From JADCCX01 sp031373545 (lineage in GTDB: Bacteria; Pseudomonadota; Alphaproteobacteria; Rhizobiales; Beijerinckiaceae), in assembly GCA_031373545.1 (NCBI GenBank), contig JANMMT010000105.1, forward strand, positions 1 through 64,000: DNA of 64,000 nt, in the 5' to 3' direction. Shown one piece after another: positions 17,803 through 25,427 of this stretch. Positions within the stretch are counted from its first letter, which is position 1; every line of letters starts with the position of its first letter. The position numbers and the translations under genes are program-made. Under the pieces are notes generated by a model, which saw only the letters and a program-made list of their open reading frames with translations, was not told where the DNA came from and did no database searches.

Positions 17803-18486
17803 TCACCACGGATGCACGGATCCATCCCAGCGGAAAAACTGTCCTGTGTCCGCCAGCGTCAACTTGTCCGCCAGTGCCAACAATCCCACCGCGCTTGCGT
17901 CCGGCGTGATGTCCGCGCCCGCCCCGCCCATGTCGGTCTGCACCCAGCCTGGATGCGCCACCACGACGGGTATGCCTGCGGGTTTCAGTTCGGTGGCCAG
18001 GCACTGCATCAGCTTGTTCACGCCGGCCTTGGAGGCGCGGTAGGCGGCGCTGCCGGAGGCGGAGCCCGACAATGCGCCCATCTGGCTGGAGATCGTCAGA
18101 ATGCGCGGGACGCGGCTTTGTTTGAGATGGGGCAGAAAGGCCTGCGCCACCCGCAAGGGGGCCAGCGTGTTCACCGCCAGTGTCTCGGCAAAGCCCTCGA
18201 AATCCATATCGAGCGCCGTCTGCCGCTCCGGCCCGAAAATGCCCGCGTTGTTGATGAGCACATCCACCGGCTCATCGAGCGTTGCGGCAGCGCGGCTCAC
18301 CGCACGCCCATCCCGCACATCCAGGCCCAGCAGCACCATCTGGTCACGCGGCGCGGTGCGCAGCAGACCCGGGACCTTGAAAGGATCGCGGACGGTGGCG
18401 ATGACACGGTCGCCGCGCGCGATCAGCGCTGCCGTCAGCGCCAGGCCGATGCCCCGGTTGGCCCCGGTGATGAGGAATGTCGTCAT
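17803..18486 (-). CDS. SDR family oxidoreductase
   Basis: A 227-residue short-chain dehydrogenase/reductase. It has the NAD(P)-binding TGANRGIG motif at residues 7-14, NNAG near residue 80 and the active-site Tyr-Lys in AAYRASKAGVN, with the catalytic serine in TISSQMG. The family size is normal and there is no signal peptide. It is followed by the methionine operon on the same strand after a 100-bp gap that carries the operator. The substrate is unknown; relatives are often annotated as C-factor-like. Confidence 0.88.
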   Translation of the reverse strand: MTTFLITGANRGIGLALTAALIARGDRVIATVRDPFKVPGLLRTAPRDQMVLLGLDVRDGRAVSRAAATLDEPVDVLINNAGIFGPERQTALDMDFEGFAETLAVNTLAPLRVAQAFLPHLKQSRVPRILTISSQMGALSGSASGSAAYRASKAGVNKLMQCLATELKPAGIPVVVAHPGWVQTDMGGAGADITPDASAVGLLALADKLTLADTGQFFRWDGSVHPW

Positions 18487-18506
18487 GGATGATGACTCAC
18501 TTCAAG

Positions 18507-19406
18507 CTATTCAGCGGCCATTGCAGGCGGCGCTTCGGGCTCGCGCCCGGCGAGGTTATCGAGACTGGAGACGATGTGTTCGGCCAGCTTGTCAGCGAGC
18601 GGAGAAGGTTCCAGGCGGTTGCGCAGCAGTGCGATCTTCACAGAGGGCAATGGCGGAAAGCCATCGGATGGTCCCAGCACCCGCATGCCGGAGCGTATGG
18701 TGCTTTCGGGCAGCACCGAGACGGCGAGGCCTGCCATCACAGCCGCGCCCACGGCAGTGGAATTCCAGCTCGAATAGAGCACGCGGAAGGGGCGGCCCTG
18801 CCGTTCAAGCTTTTCCGTGGCGGCCTGGCGCCAGTTGCAGGTCGGGCGGCCCAGCGCCAGCGGCAGCGGGGTTTCCTCATGCACCGTCGCGCGCGCCGCC
18901 GTGACCCAGAGCAGCCGCTCGTGGCGGATGACCTCGGCGCTGGGGCGGTGCTCGGAATGGGTGATGATCGCCAGATCCAGCTCATTGGCATGCACCCGCT
19001 CCACCAGCATGGGTGTGGGTTCGCAGATCACCGTCACCTCGACCTTGCAATTGGAACGGGTGAAGCGCGCGAGAATCTCGGGCAGGTAGCGGTCGGCGTA
19101 ATCATCGGGCACGCCCAGCTTGACGCGGCCCGACAGCGCCGCATCGGTGAAGCTGGTGACGCAATCATGGTTGAGCCGCACGATGCGCCGGGCATAATCC
19201 AAAAGGCGTTCGCCGTCCTCGGTGAGCTTGGCGGCGCGGCCATCCTTCACGAAGACATCGCGCTGAATGCGCTCCTCCAATCGCTTCATCTGCATCGACA
19301 CCGCCGATTGCGTCTTGTGCACCACATCGGCCGCGCGCGTGAAAGACCCTGTATCGGCGATTGCAATCAATGTACGCAACTGATCGATATCCAAAAGATG
19401 TGCCAT
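18507..19406 (-). CDS. LysR-family transcriptional regulator
   Basis: A 299-residue LysR-type regulator. The N-terminal winged helix is seen in LDIDQLRTLIAIADTGSF, AADVVHKTQSAVSMQMKRLE, and the effector domain follows (about 90-290). It is divergent from the DUF1127 gene, with the promoter region in between. In Alphaproteobacteria LysR genes are often found beside a small YjiS-like gene, and control of that neighbour is the likely function here (inference). The start is the ATG before AHLLDID; a longer in-frame ATG four codons upstream is possible. Confidence 0.9.
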   Translation of the reverse strand: MAHLLDIDQLRTLIAIADTGSFTRAADVVHKTQSAVSMQMKRLEERIQRDVFVKDGRAAKLTEDGERLLDYARRIVRLNHDCVTSFTDAALSGRVKLGVPDDYADRYLPEILARFTRSNCKVEVTVICEPTPMLVERVHANELDLAIITHSEHRPSAEVIRHERLLWVTAARATVHEETPLPLALGRPTCNWRQAATEKLERQGRPFRVLYSSWNSTAVGAAVMAGLAVSVLPESTIRSGMRVLGPSDGFPPLPSVKIALLRNRLEPSPLADKLAEHIVSSLDNLAGREPEAPPAMAAE

Positions 19407-19426
19407 TTGCAGCCTCATAGCCCCCG

Positions 19427-19441
19427 TTAATAGGATATTAA
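19427..19441. promoter_or_regulatory. CtrA-type site TTAA-N7-TTAA
   Basis: TTAATAGGATATTAA matches the full CtrA consensus exactly (two TTAA half-sites, seven-base spacer). It lies in the divergent space between the LysR regulator and the DUF1127 gene, about 130 bp upstream of the latter. By chance, a perfect match is expected less than once in this GC-rich window, but the local AT-rich composition weakens that estimate. Confidence 0.4.
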
Positions 19442-19568
19442 ATCAGAATTTGTGATGAGCAAGCCCAAAAACATTCGTTTGTTAGATGTATTGGCCAAAG
19501 GTATCATCAGCACGTTGGCTTCACGCCCGCGCACCTCAGAACTGTCCAGCACTTGCAGGAGACGGACC

Positions 19569-19910
19569 ATGACGACGCTTCAGACTTCAGCCACCGGCAC
19601 CACATTCACGCTTGCGCTTGTGCGCATGGCCGTGCGTCAGGTCCGCGGCCTGGGTCAGGCGCTCGCCAACCGGCGCGCGGTCAACACCCTGCAGGCTTTG
19701 GATGACCGTGCCTTGAAAGACATCGGGCTCACGCGCGGCGACGTGCATGCGGCTTTGCAAAAGCCCCTCGGCGAGGATCCATCGCGTCACCTTGCGGCCC
19801 TGAGGTCTGGTGCGGAGCCTTCCAAACCAGCCGCATGGGTGACCGTAGAACGCTGGAGCCGGACCCGACGCGCTGATGCGGATATGAGCGCGCACGCTGC
19901 CCGAATCTAA
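19569..19910 (+). CDS. DUF1127 (YjiS-like) protein
   Basis: A 113-residue protein with the DUF1127 core RRAVNTLQALDDRALKDIGLTRGDV (about residues 35-60). These are small, basic proteins with arginine-rich helical regions; some relatives affect RNA or phosphate and stress responses. The ATG follows a strong GCAGGAG site. A poorly conserved tail rich in Ala, Arg and Ser follows the core. It is divergent from the LysR gene, which probably regulates it. Confidence 0.8.
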   Translation: MTTLQTSATGTTFTLALVRMAVRQVRGLGQALANRRAVNTLQALDDRALKDIGLTRGDVHAALQKPLGEDPSRHLAALRSGAEPSKPAAWVTVERWSRTRRADADMSAHAARI

Positions 19911-19929
19911 AATCAACCATATCTCACTC

Positions 19930-19964
19930 GATTAACTTGATTTTCCGGGATTAACTTGATTTTC
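19930..19964 (+). repeat. Two perfect 16-bp direct repeats
   Basis: The sequence GATTAACTTGATTTTC occurs at 19930-19945 and again at 19949-19964, giving a period of 19 bp, nearly two helical turns. The pair sits upstream of the MarR gene in an AT-rich spacer after the DUF1127 stop. A dimeric regulator binding in tandem would be a reasonable reading, though a chance or slippage duplication cannot be excluded. Confidence 0.6.
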
Positions 19965-19986
19965 ACGCGCGCCTGACAGATCAATA

Positions 19987-20005
19987 CGGAACCGTAATGG
20001 TTCTG
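19987..20005. promoter_or_regulatory. Inverted repeat, possible MarR operator
   Basis: CGGAACC and GGTTCTG arms around a five-base GTAAT spacer, with six of seven positions paired. It lies 38-57 bp upstream of the marR start, where a MarR autoregulatory operator would be expected. Assignment is by position and symmetry only. Confidence 0.4.
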
Positions 20006-20043
20006 TGTTGGTGTGTCGGGCGTTCACGTCCAATCGAGTTTGC

Positions 20044-20394
20044 ATGTCGATCGAGTTGCGTCACAGTGAAGCGTTGGTCCTCCTGCATCAGGTGGCTCTG
20101 CAGCAGGTGCGCGACGGTGGGCTGGATCTCTCCAACCGCCAGATCGCCATCCTGCTGACGATCTATCTGGAACTGCCGCCCCACACCGTGCGCGGCCTCG
20201 CCAAGAAGCTGAACGTGACCAAGCCTGTCATCACCCGCGCGCTCGATGCCATGGGCCATATGGATCTGGTGGCACGCCGCCGTGATCCCAACGACCTGCG
20301 CAACGTCATCGTGCAGCGCACGGTGCAAGGCTCGCTCTATCTCGAAAAGCTCAGCGATCTTGTCATCGCCAAGGCGCGGGAACTGGCCCCGTGA
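20044..20394 (+). CDS. MarR-type winged-helix transcriptional regulator
   Basis: A 116-residue winged-helix protein. It contains the MarR-type helix-turn-helix: RQIAILLTIYLELPPHTVRGLAKKLNVTKPVITRALD, followed by the wing RRRDPNDLRNVIV. It is shorter than typical MarR proteins, missing part of the dimerisation helices. Its stop overlaps the GTG start of the NlpC/P60 gene (GTGA), so it is cotranscribed with it. A role in regulating the neighbouring peptidase is plausible but unproven. The start is the ATG giving MSIELRHSEAL. Confidence 0.8.
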   Translation: MSIELRHSEALVLLHQVALQQVRDGGLDLSNRQIAILLTIYLELPPHTVRGLAKKLNVTKPVITRALDAMGHMDLVARRRDPNDLRNVIVQRTVQGSLYLEKLSDLVIAKARELAP

Positions 20395-21215
20395 CTGACA
20401 AGCGCCTGACTCCCGATGTCAAACCGGGTGCGCCGTCGCGTCTCATGTGCGTGATCGAACCCGTGACCGCGCTCCGCCCGCGCCCCGCACGGGATGTCGG
20501 CATCGACACCGAAGTGGTGTTTGGCGAGCGCCTGCGCGCCTATGACGAGATCGAGGGCTGGGCCTATGTACAGGCCGAGCGCGATGGCTATGTGGGCTAT
20601 GTTTCCGCCAATGCGCTGGCGGGAGCGGGCGCTGAACCCACGCACCGCCTCGCGGTGCTGCGCAGCTATGTCTATGCCGGACCCAGCATCAAGGTGCCGG
20701 ACCCGCTGCTGATCGTGGAAGGCTCGCTGCTGACTGTGATGCGCACAGAAGGGGATTTCGCCGTACTCGACACGGGCGGCTATGTCTTCGCGCGTCATCT
20801 TGTGCCCATCACGAGCTGTGAGCCTAATTATATCAGCGTGGCCGAGCGCTATCTGGGCACGCCCTATCTGTGGGGCGGGCGCACCAGCCTGGGGCTCGAT
20901 TGCTCAGGCCTTGTGCAGACAGCCCTGCGCACAGCGGGTGTGAAAGCCCCGCGTGACAGCGACATGCTGGAGCGGTTTTATCCTGAACCCCTGCCGATCA
21001 CGCCGGATTTTGCCGGGTTGCAGCGCGGTGACGCCGTGTTCTGGAAAGGGCATGTGGGCGTGATGCGCGACAGCACAACGCTGCTTCATGCCAACGGCCA
21101 TCATATGCTGACGGTCAGCGAGCCCTTGGCGGAGGCTGCCGCGCGCATTCTGGCAAAAAGCTTCGGACCCGTGACATCGATCAGGCGACTGGCGCAAGTC
21201 CCCCTGCTCGGGTAG
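20391..21215 (+). CDS. NlpC/P60 family cell-wall peptidase with SH3-like domains
   Basis: A 274-residue C40 peptidase. The catalytic domain (residues about 145-270) carries the nucleophile Cys171 in LDCSGLVQ and histidines in HVGVM (His221) and LLHANGHH (His233). The N-terminal half resembles bacterial SH3 domains, usually binding cell-wall peptides. The GTG start overlaps the marR stop. No signal peptide is obvious, so export may be non-classical or the protein may act on cytoplasmic muropeptides. Expected substrate is a D-glutamyl peptide bond in peptidoglycan. Confidence 0.88.
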   Translation: MTDKRLTPDVKPGAPSRLMCVIEPVTALRPRPARDVGIDTEVVFGERLRAYDEIEGWAYVQAERDGYVGYVSANALAGAGAEPTHRLAVLRSYVYAGPSIKVPDPLLIVEGSLLTVMRTEGDFAVLDTGGYVFARHLVPITSCEPNYISVAERYLGTPYLWGGRTSLGLDCSGLVQTALRTAGVKAPRDSDMLERFYPEPLPITPDFAGLQRGDAVFWKGHVGVMRDSTTLLHANGHHMLTVSEPLAEAAARILAKSFGPVTSIRRLAQVPLLG

Positions 21216-21224
21216 AGGGCGGCC

Positions 21225-21869
21225 ATGACCCGCCTGCACACCGCCCCGCAAAACCCGCTGCTCAAGCTTGTGCTGGAGATGGGGCCGCTCATGGTTTTCT
21301 TTCTGGCGAACTCCCGCCCCGAGTTGTTTCGCCCGCTGCTGCGCGCCGTGCTGCCGGCCACGTTGCTGGAAGGCCCGCAGAGCGGCATTTTCATCGCCAC
21401 GGCGGTGTTCATGGTCGCGATGTTGCTGTCACTGGCGCTGACGCGCTGGCTGCTCAAAACGCTGCCGATCATGCCGCTCATCTCGGGCGCGATGGTGCTG
21501 GTGTTTGGTGGCCTGACACTGTGGCTAGCGGACGACCTGTTCATCAAGCTCAAGCCCACCATCGTCAATGCGCTGTTCGGCTGCGTGCTGCTGGGCGGCC
21601 TTGCACTGGGCAAGCCGCTTCTGCCCTATGTGCTCGACAGCGTGTTTCGCCTGACCCATGAAGGCTGGGTGAAGCTGACCTTCCGCTGGGGCCTGTTCTT
21701 CTTCGTGCTGGCGATGCTGAACGAGGTGGTGTGGCGCAGTTTTCCCACCGACACCTGGGTCGCCTTCAAGGTCTGGGGCGTGATGCCGCTGACCCTGCTT
21801 TTTGCCGTGTCGCAGGTCGGTCTGCTCAAGCGCTATGAGGTGAATGAGGACGAACGCCCCCAGGGCTGA
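21225..21869 (+). CDS. yciB: Inner membrane intracellular septation protein YciB/IspZ
   Basis: A 214-residue polytopic membrane protein of the YciB/IspZ family, implicated in septation and cell-envelope integrity. The N-terminus LLKLVLEMGPLMVFFLAN and the C-terminal WVAFKVWGVMPLTLLFAVSQV are typical of the family, with five to six hydrophobic segments between. It lies nine bases after the NlpC/P60 gene on the same strand, so it probably forms part of that transcript. Its 3' end overlaps the convergent minus-strand gene by 37 bp. Confidence 0.93.
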   Translation: MTRLHTAPQNPLLKLVLEMGPLMVFFLANSRPELFRPLLRAVLPATLLEGPQSGIFIATAVFMVAMLLSLALTRWLLKTLPIMPLISGAMVLVFGGLTLWLADDLFIKLKPTIVNALFGCVLLGGLALGKPLLPYVLDSVFRLTHEGWVKLTFRWGLFFFVLAMLNEVVWRSFPTDTWVAFKVWGVMPLTLLFAVSQVGLLKRYEVNEDERPQG

Positions 21870-22360
21870 CCTTCGTCCTCGTCAGGTGTCAGCCGCGGCT
21901 GATGCCGCTCAATCAATGCGCGGAATTGATCCGCATCCATGCCGATGGTCCAGGGTCTGAAACGACATCTTTTGAGGCGGCCCGGTGCGCGCACGGAAAA
22001 CAGCGCATCGCCCCATTCGAACTCCAGCCGCTCGATGTCGGCCCAGTCCAGGCGCCGGAACCCGCGCCAACGCTCCAGTGTCACGCCGGTGGCACCCACC
22101 GTGATCAGCTTGCGAAGCGCCACCCAGCCCACGAAGGACGGCAGTGCAAGGACAAGAAGCGCGATCTGTGCCCCGGCCAGCGCCTGCTGCGCGCCCCGTG
22201 GCCATGCGGCAAAGCTTTGCAACACAAAGCCGCGAACAGGGATGTCGCCCCGGGCCAGAATCCTGAAATCATCCAGCCCATGCCAGGCCAGCCACAGCGC
22301 CAGCGCCCAGCCCACAGGCACGGGCCACAGGCTCCAGCCGAAGCGCTCCTGCTGGGGCAT
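21833..22360 (-). CDS. Membrane protein of unknown function (PH-like domain)
   Basis: A 175-residue protein with two hydrophobic segments (about 13-29 and 65-82) followed by a soluble beta-rich part with GVTLERWRGFRRLDWADIERLEF, reminiscent of bacterial PH-like (DUF2244 or bPH2-type) domains. The family assignment is tentative. Its last 37 bp overlap the 3' end of yciB in the convergent direction. Its start codon abuts the 269-bp MITE-like element directly, so its native promoter may have been displaced by that element. Confidence 0.6.
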   Translation of the reverse strand: MPQQERFGWSLWPVPVGWALALWLAWHGLDDFRILARGDIPVRGFVLQSFAAWPRGAQQALAGAQIALLVLALPSFVGWVALRKLITVGATGVTLERWRGFRRLDWADIERLEFEWGDALFSVRAPGRLKRCRFRPWTIGMDADQFRALIERHQPRLTPDEDEGQPWGRSSSFTS

Positions 22361-22629
22361 TAGGCCGTGAACTCATAAAAAGAGGGGCATTTGATGGGCT
22401 TCAGGGTCAAAAATGACCGCAAGCGGCGCGCCGCCTTGACGTCCGTCAAGGCAAGGGCCGGTTGCGAGGCAGTTTTGCCTCTCAAGCCCACCGCAGGCGC
22501 GGTGAATGTGGGCCATCTTTTGCCGCCTGGTCCTTGCAAACCGGACGGTTGACGGCGGATCAGCCAACAAAACTTGGTCTCCACATTCTCTCGCGTCAAA
22601 TACCCCTCCTTTTATGAGTTCACGGCCTA
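22361..22629. mobile_element. MITE-like element with 30-bp inverted ends
   Basis: A 269-bp element bounded by inverted terminal repeats (first 20 bases TAGGCCGTGAACTCATAAAA; 28 of 30 positions match between the two ends). Outer bases are TA, consistent with a TA target duplication. The interior holds perfect hairpins: GGTCA/TGACC (22405-22418), CCTTGACG/CGTCAAGG (22434-22451), GAGGCA/TGCCTC (22466-22481), and the palindrome GCGGCGCGCCGC. No transposase is present, so it would be mobilised in trans or is an IS remnant. The stop codon of ccmG and the spacer before the PH-like gene are formed by its ends. A 15-bp copy of the end recurs at 60841. Confidence 0.75.
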
Positions 22630-23181
22630 GCGCAGCGCCTTCTCGATCTCGGCGCGAAATCCCGCGATGTTGTCAGCCGTCAGGGGCCCCACCAGCTTGT
22701 AAGCAATGGTGCCGTCGCGCCGGATGATGAAGGTTTCCGGCACGCCGTAGACTCCCCATTCGATCGACCCGCGCCCATTCGCATCCACCCCCACCATGCG
22801 GTACGGGTTGCCTTTGGCGGCCAGAAAGCGCCGGGCGTTCTCAGCCGTGTCTTTCTGGTTGATGCCCGCAATGCGAAACCGTTCGTCTTTCGCCAGGTCC
22901 ATCAAAAACGGGTGCTCCGCGTGGCAGGGCGCGCACCACGAGGCGAAGATATTGACCAACGTGACCGCGCCGTCATGCAGCATGGCCGATTCCAGCCCCG
23001 GAACGGCTGTGCCGCCGCGTTCCAGACCTTCGAGCGGCCGCAAGCTGATCAGGGGGGCGGCGCGACCGATCAGAGCTGAGGGAATGCGCGATTTGTCCCC
23101 GCCGAACAGGCCTGTGAGAAACAGCGCGGCCAGCCCGCCAAACAGCAGCAAGGGCAGCAAGACGAGAAACCGGCGGCTCAT
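22627..23181 (-). CDS. ccmG: Cytochrome c maturation thioredoxin CcmG/DsbE
   Basis: CcmG reduces the apocytochrome c heme-binding cysteines in the periplasm. The 184-residue protein has an N-terminal signal anchor (LVLLPLLLFGGLAALFLTGLF, about 5-26) and a thioredoxin fold with the redox motif WCAPC (Cys83/Cys86) in NIFASWCAPCHAEHP, plus the GVYGVPETFII segment. The stop TAG is contributed by the terminal repeat of the adjacent MITE-like element, so the native end may have been slightly altered. It overlaps ccmD by ATGA. Confidence 0.95.
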   Translation of the reverse strand: MSRRFLVLLPLLLFGGLAALFLTGLFGGDKSRIPSALIGRAAPLISLRPLEGLERGGTAVPGLESAMLHDGAVTLVNIFASWCAPCHAEHPFLMDLAKDERFRIAGINQKDTAENARRFLAAKGNPYRMVGVDANGRGSIEWGVYGVPETFIIRRDGTIAYKLVGPLTADNIAGFRAEIEKALR

Positions 23182-23324
23182 TCGCCAGGCCGCTCACTGG
23201 CTGCAAGGCGCGCTTTGGCAGCGCTGTAGGCGCGCAGACTCCTCAACACCAAGCCGCCGAGGATCAGCAGCGTTGCGCCGTAACTGGCCAGAATGAACCC
23301 GCCATGGCGTCCCAAATCGAGCAT
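23178..23324 (-). CDS. ccmD: Heme exporter protein CcmD
   Basis: A 48-residue protein starting MLDLGRHGGFILASYGA, followed by a single transmembrane helix (about residues 8-30) and a basic cytoplasmic tail with RSLRAYSAAKARL. This is the typical CcmD pattern; CcmD stabilises CcmC-heme-CcmE complexes in cytochrome c maturation. It lies between ccmC and ccmG, 10 bp from the former and overlapping the latter's ATG. It is short enough that automated calls often miss it. Confidence 0.9.
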   Translation of the reverse strand: MLDLGRHGGFILASYGATLLILGGLVLRSLRAYSAAKARLAASERPGE

Positions 23325-23334
23325 ATCTGCCAGA

Positions 23335-24069
23335 TCAAGCATGCTGGGCCTGCATCAGCGCGAGGCGGCGCAAGCGGCGCTCCATCAGTTCCGTGCGCAT
23401 GCGCAGCATGAGCAGCGTCATGAAGCCAAGCATGGCCGCCAACCCCATGACCAGCAGCGGCCAGAGCATGGAGGGGTGGATCGCCGGGCCATCCAGCCGG
23501 AGCACCGAGGCGGGCTGATGCAGCGTGTTCCACCAATCCACCGAGAACTTGATGATGGGAATGTTGATCGCGCCCACCAGGGTGATGATCGCGGCTGCCT
23601 TGGCGGCCACACCGGGGTCTTCAATGGCGCGCCAGAGGGCCATCACGCCCAGATACATGAGGAACAGCACCAGCACCGAGGTCAGCCGCGCATCCCACAC
23701 CCACCATGTGCCCCACATGGGCTTGCCCCAGAGCGCGCCGGTGATGAGACACACGCCGCAGAAACACGCGCCGATGGGGGCGGCTGCTTTCTGCGCCACA
23801 TCCGCCAGGGGGTGGCGAAACACCAGCGTGCCGATGGCCGACAACGACATGGAAACCCAGGCGAACAGGCTGATCCAGGCCGCAGGCACATGGATGTATT
23901 TGATGCGGATCGTCTCGCCCTGCTGATAATCGGGCGGCGCGACGAACCACGCGCCGTAGAGGCCGACGACCAGGGCCACCAGGGTCGCACCAGCCAGCCA
24001 CGGCAGCACCCTGTCGCTGATTTGCGCGAAACGGCGCGGGTTGGCGATGGTGTAAAGCGTGTCAGTCAT
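23335..24069 (-). CDS. ccmC: Heme exporter protein CcmC
   Basis: CcmC is an inner-membrane heme-handling protein that loads heme onto CcmE. The 244-residue protein has six hydrophobic segments and the signature tryptophan-rich motif GTWWVWDARLT at about residues 119-129, flanked by the conserved heme-ligating histidines (IHVPAAW upstream and ASVLRLDGPAIHPSM downstream). ccmA and ccmB are not adjacent: the gene upstream is an HlyD-type protein. So this is a split ccm locus. Confidence 0.94.
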   Translation of the reverse strand: MTDTLYTIANPRRFAQISDRVLPWLAGATLVALVVGLYGAWFVAPPDYQQGETIRIKYIHVPAAWISLFAWVSMSLSAIGTLVFRHPLADVAQKAAAPIGACFCGVCLITGALWGKPMWGTWWVWDARLTSVLVLFLMYLGVMALWRAIEDPGVAAKAAAIITLVGAINIPIIKFSVDWWNTLHQPASVLRLDGPAIHPSMLWPLLVMGLAAMLGFMTLLMLRMRTELMERRLRRLALMQAQHA

Positions 24070-24119
24070 GCACGTTCAGGTAGGGCGCTCACGGCCAAGA
24101 TGCAATGCGCGCCTGCGCC

Positions 24120-25427
24120 TCACCGCTCGCGGAAAGCGCGGTTGAATTGATCCTTCAGCGGCTTGATCATGTATTGGAACGGCGTGCGGTCGGTGGTGTG
24201 GATGTAGACCTCCGCCTGCATGCCCGAAATGATGGTCAGCCCCTCCAGCCGTGCGCGCTCCTTCTGCGAGGTCGTGATGCGCACGAGATAGAACGGCATG
24301 CCGGTCTGCGGATCACGCGAAACATCCGAGGACAGGCGCGAGACGAACCCTGCGATCTCCGGCGTCGTGCGGTGGTTGCCTGCCATGACCTTGACGATGG
24401 CTGCCTGGTTCATGTGCAGCTGATCGATATCGGTGGGTTGCACGCGGATTTCGATGTGCAGATCTTCGTTTTGCGGCACGATCAGCATGACAGGTTCGGT
24501 CGGGGGAATGACGCCGCCGACGGTATGTACCGCCAGCTGGTGCACCTGGCCATCGATCGGCGCGCGGATGTCGGTGCGCTTGAGCTGGTCTTCCGCCGCC
24601 ACCTTGCGCTCGAAAAGCTCTGACGTGCGGCCCTGTATCTCACGCAATTCCTTGGCGATTTCGGTCTGCATGTCGATGTCGATCTGCAGGAGCTGCAACT
24701 CTGTCTCGGCGATCTTGCCCTCGGCCTGCGCGCGGGATGCGATGAGCTGGCCGCGTTGACCGGTCTGGCTGGCGGCTTCCCGCTCCAGCGGCATCAGCCG
24801 GGTGATGGGCAGCAGCTTGCGCTCGAAGAGATCACGCACGCCTCCCAGTTCACGCTCGAGCAATCCGATCTGCGCCTCGCGCGAGGAGAGCTGCGCGTCG
24901 ATTCCGGTGATCTCCTCGCGCAACTGCGCCACACGCTTGGTGAGCTGGGCGCGCTGACCGTCGCGCTGGCTGCGGCGGGTCAGCATCAGGCGCTTTTCGT
25001 CGGCCAGAGATTTACGCACCGCAGGTATGCTTTCGCGCTCCTTGAGTCCGGGGGCGAGAATGAAATCGTCGCGCCCCTCGCGCTCGGCTTCGAGCCGCGC
25101 CTGGCGTGATTGCAACTCGTCGAGTTGGGTCACCACGATCTGCAGGTTGGCCCGCAGCAGCGTGTCATCGAGGCGCATGACGATGTCGCCAGCCTTCACA
25201 CGCGTGCCCTCGCGGATGTTGAGCTCCGCCACGATGCCCCCGGTCTGATGCTGCACTTTCTTGAGGTTGGAATCGACGACGAACTGGCCCGATGCCACCA
25301 CGGCACCGGCCCAGGGTGCAGCAGCGGCCCACAGGCCCACCGTGCCCGAAAAGAGGGCCAGAACGCTGGCCCCGCCGATGAACGCGCGGCGCAGACCGGG
25401 GCGATAGCTCTCGCTTTCAGGTGTCAT
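24120..25427 (-). CDS. HlyD-family type I secretion membrane fusion protein (PrtE-like)
   Basis: A 435-residue periplasmic adaptor. A transmembrane helix near residues 15-35 is followed by a lipoyl-like half (VVASGQFVVDSNLKKVQHQ), a long coiled coil (about 80-290, rich in E/R/Q/L) and a beta-barrel with GVIPPTEPVMLIVP. It overlaps the ATPase gene by ATGA, so both form an operon. This is the membrane fusion part of an ABC exporter for unfolded proteins such as RTX proteases. No substrate or outer-membrane TolC gene is in the window. Confidence 0.93.
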   Translation of the reverse strand: MTPESESYRPGLRRAFIGGASVLALFSGTVGLWAAAAPWAGAVVASGQFVVDSNLKKVQHQTGGIVAELNIREGTRVKAGDIVMRLDDTLLRANLQIVVTQLDELQSRQARLEAEREGRDDFILAPGLKERESIPAVRKSLADEKRLMLTRRSQRDGQRAQLTKRVAQLREEITGIDAQLSSREAQIGLLERELGGVRDLFERKLLPITRLMPLEREAASQTGQRGQLIASRAQAEGKIAETELQLLQIDIDMQTEIAKELREIQGRTSELFERKVAAEDQLKRTDIRAPIDGQVHQLAVHTVGGVIPPTEPVMLIVPQNEDLHIEIRVQPTDIDQLHMNQAAIVKVMAGNHRTTPEIAGFVSRLSSDVSRDPQTGMPFYLVRITTSQKERARLEGLTIISGMQAEVYIHTTDRTPFQYMIKPLKDQFNRAFRER

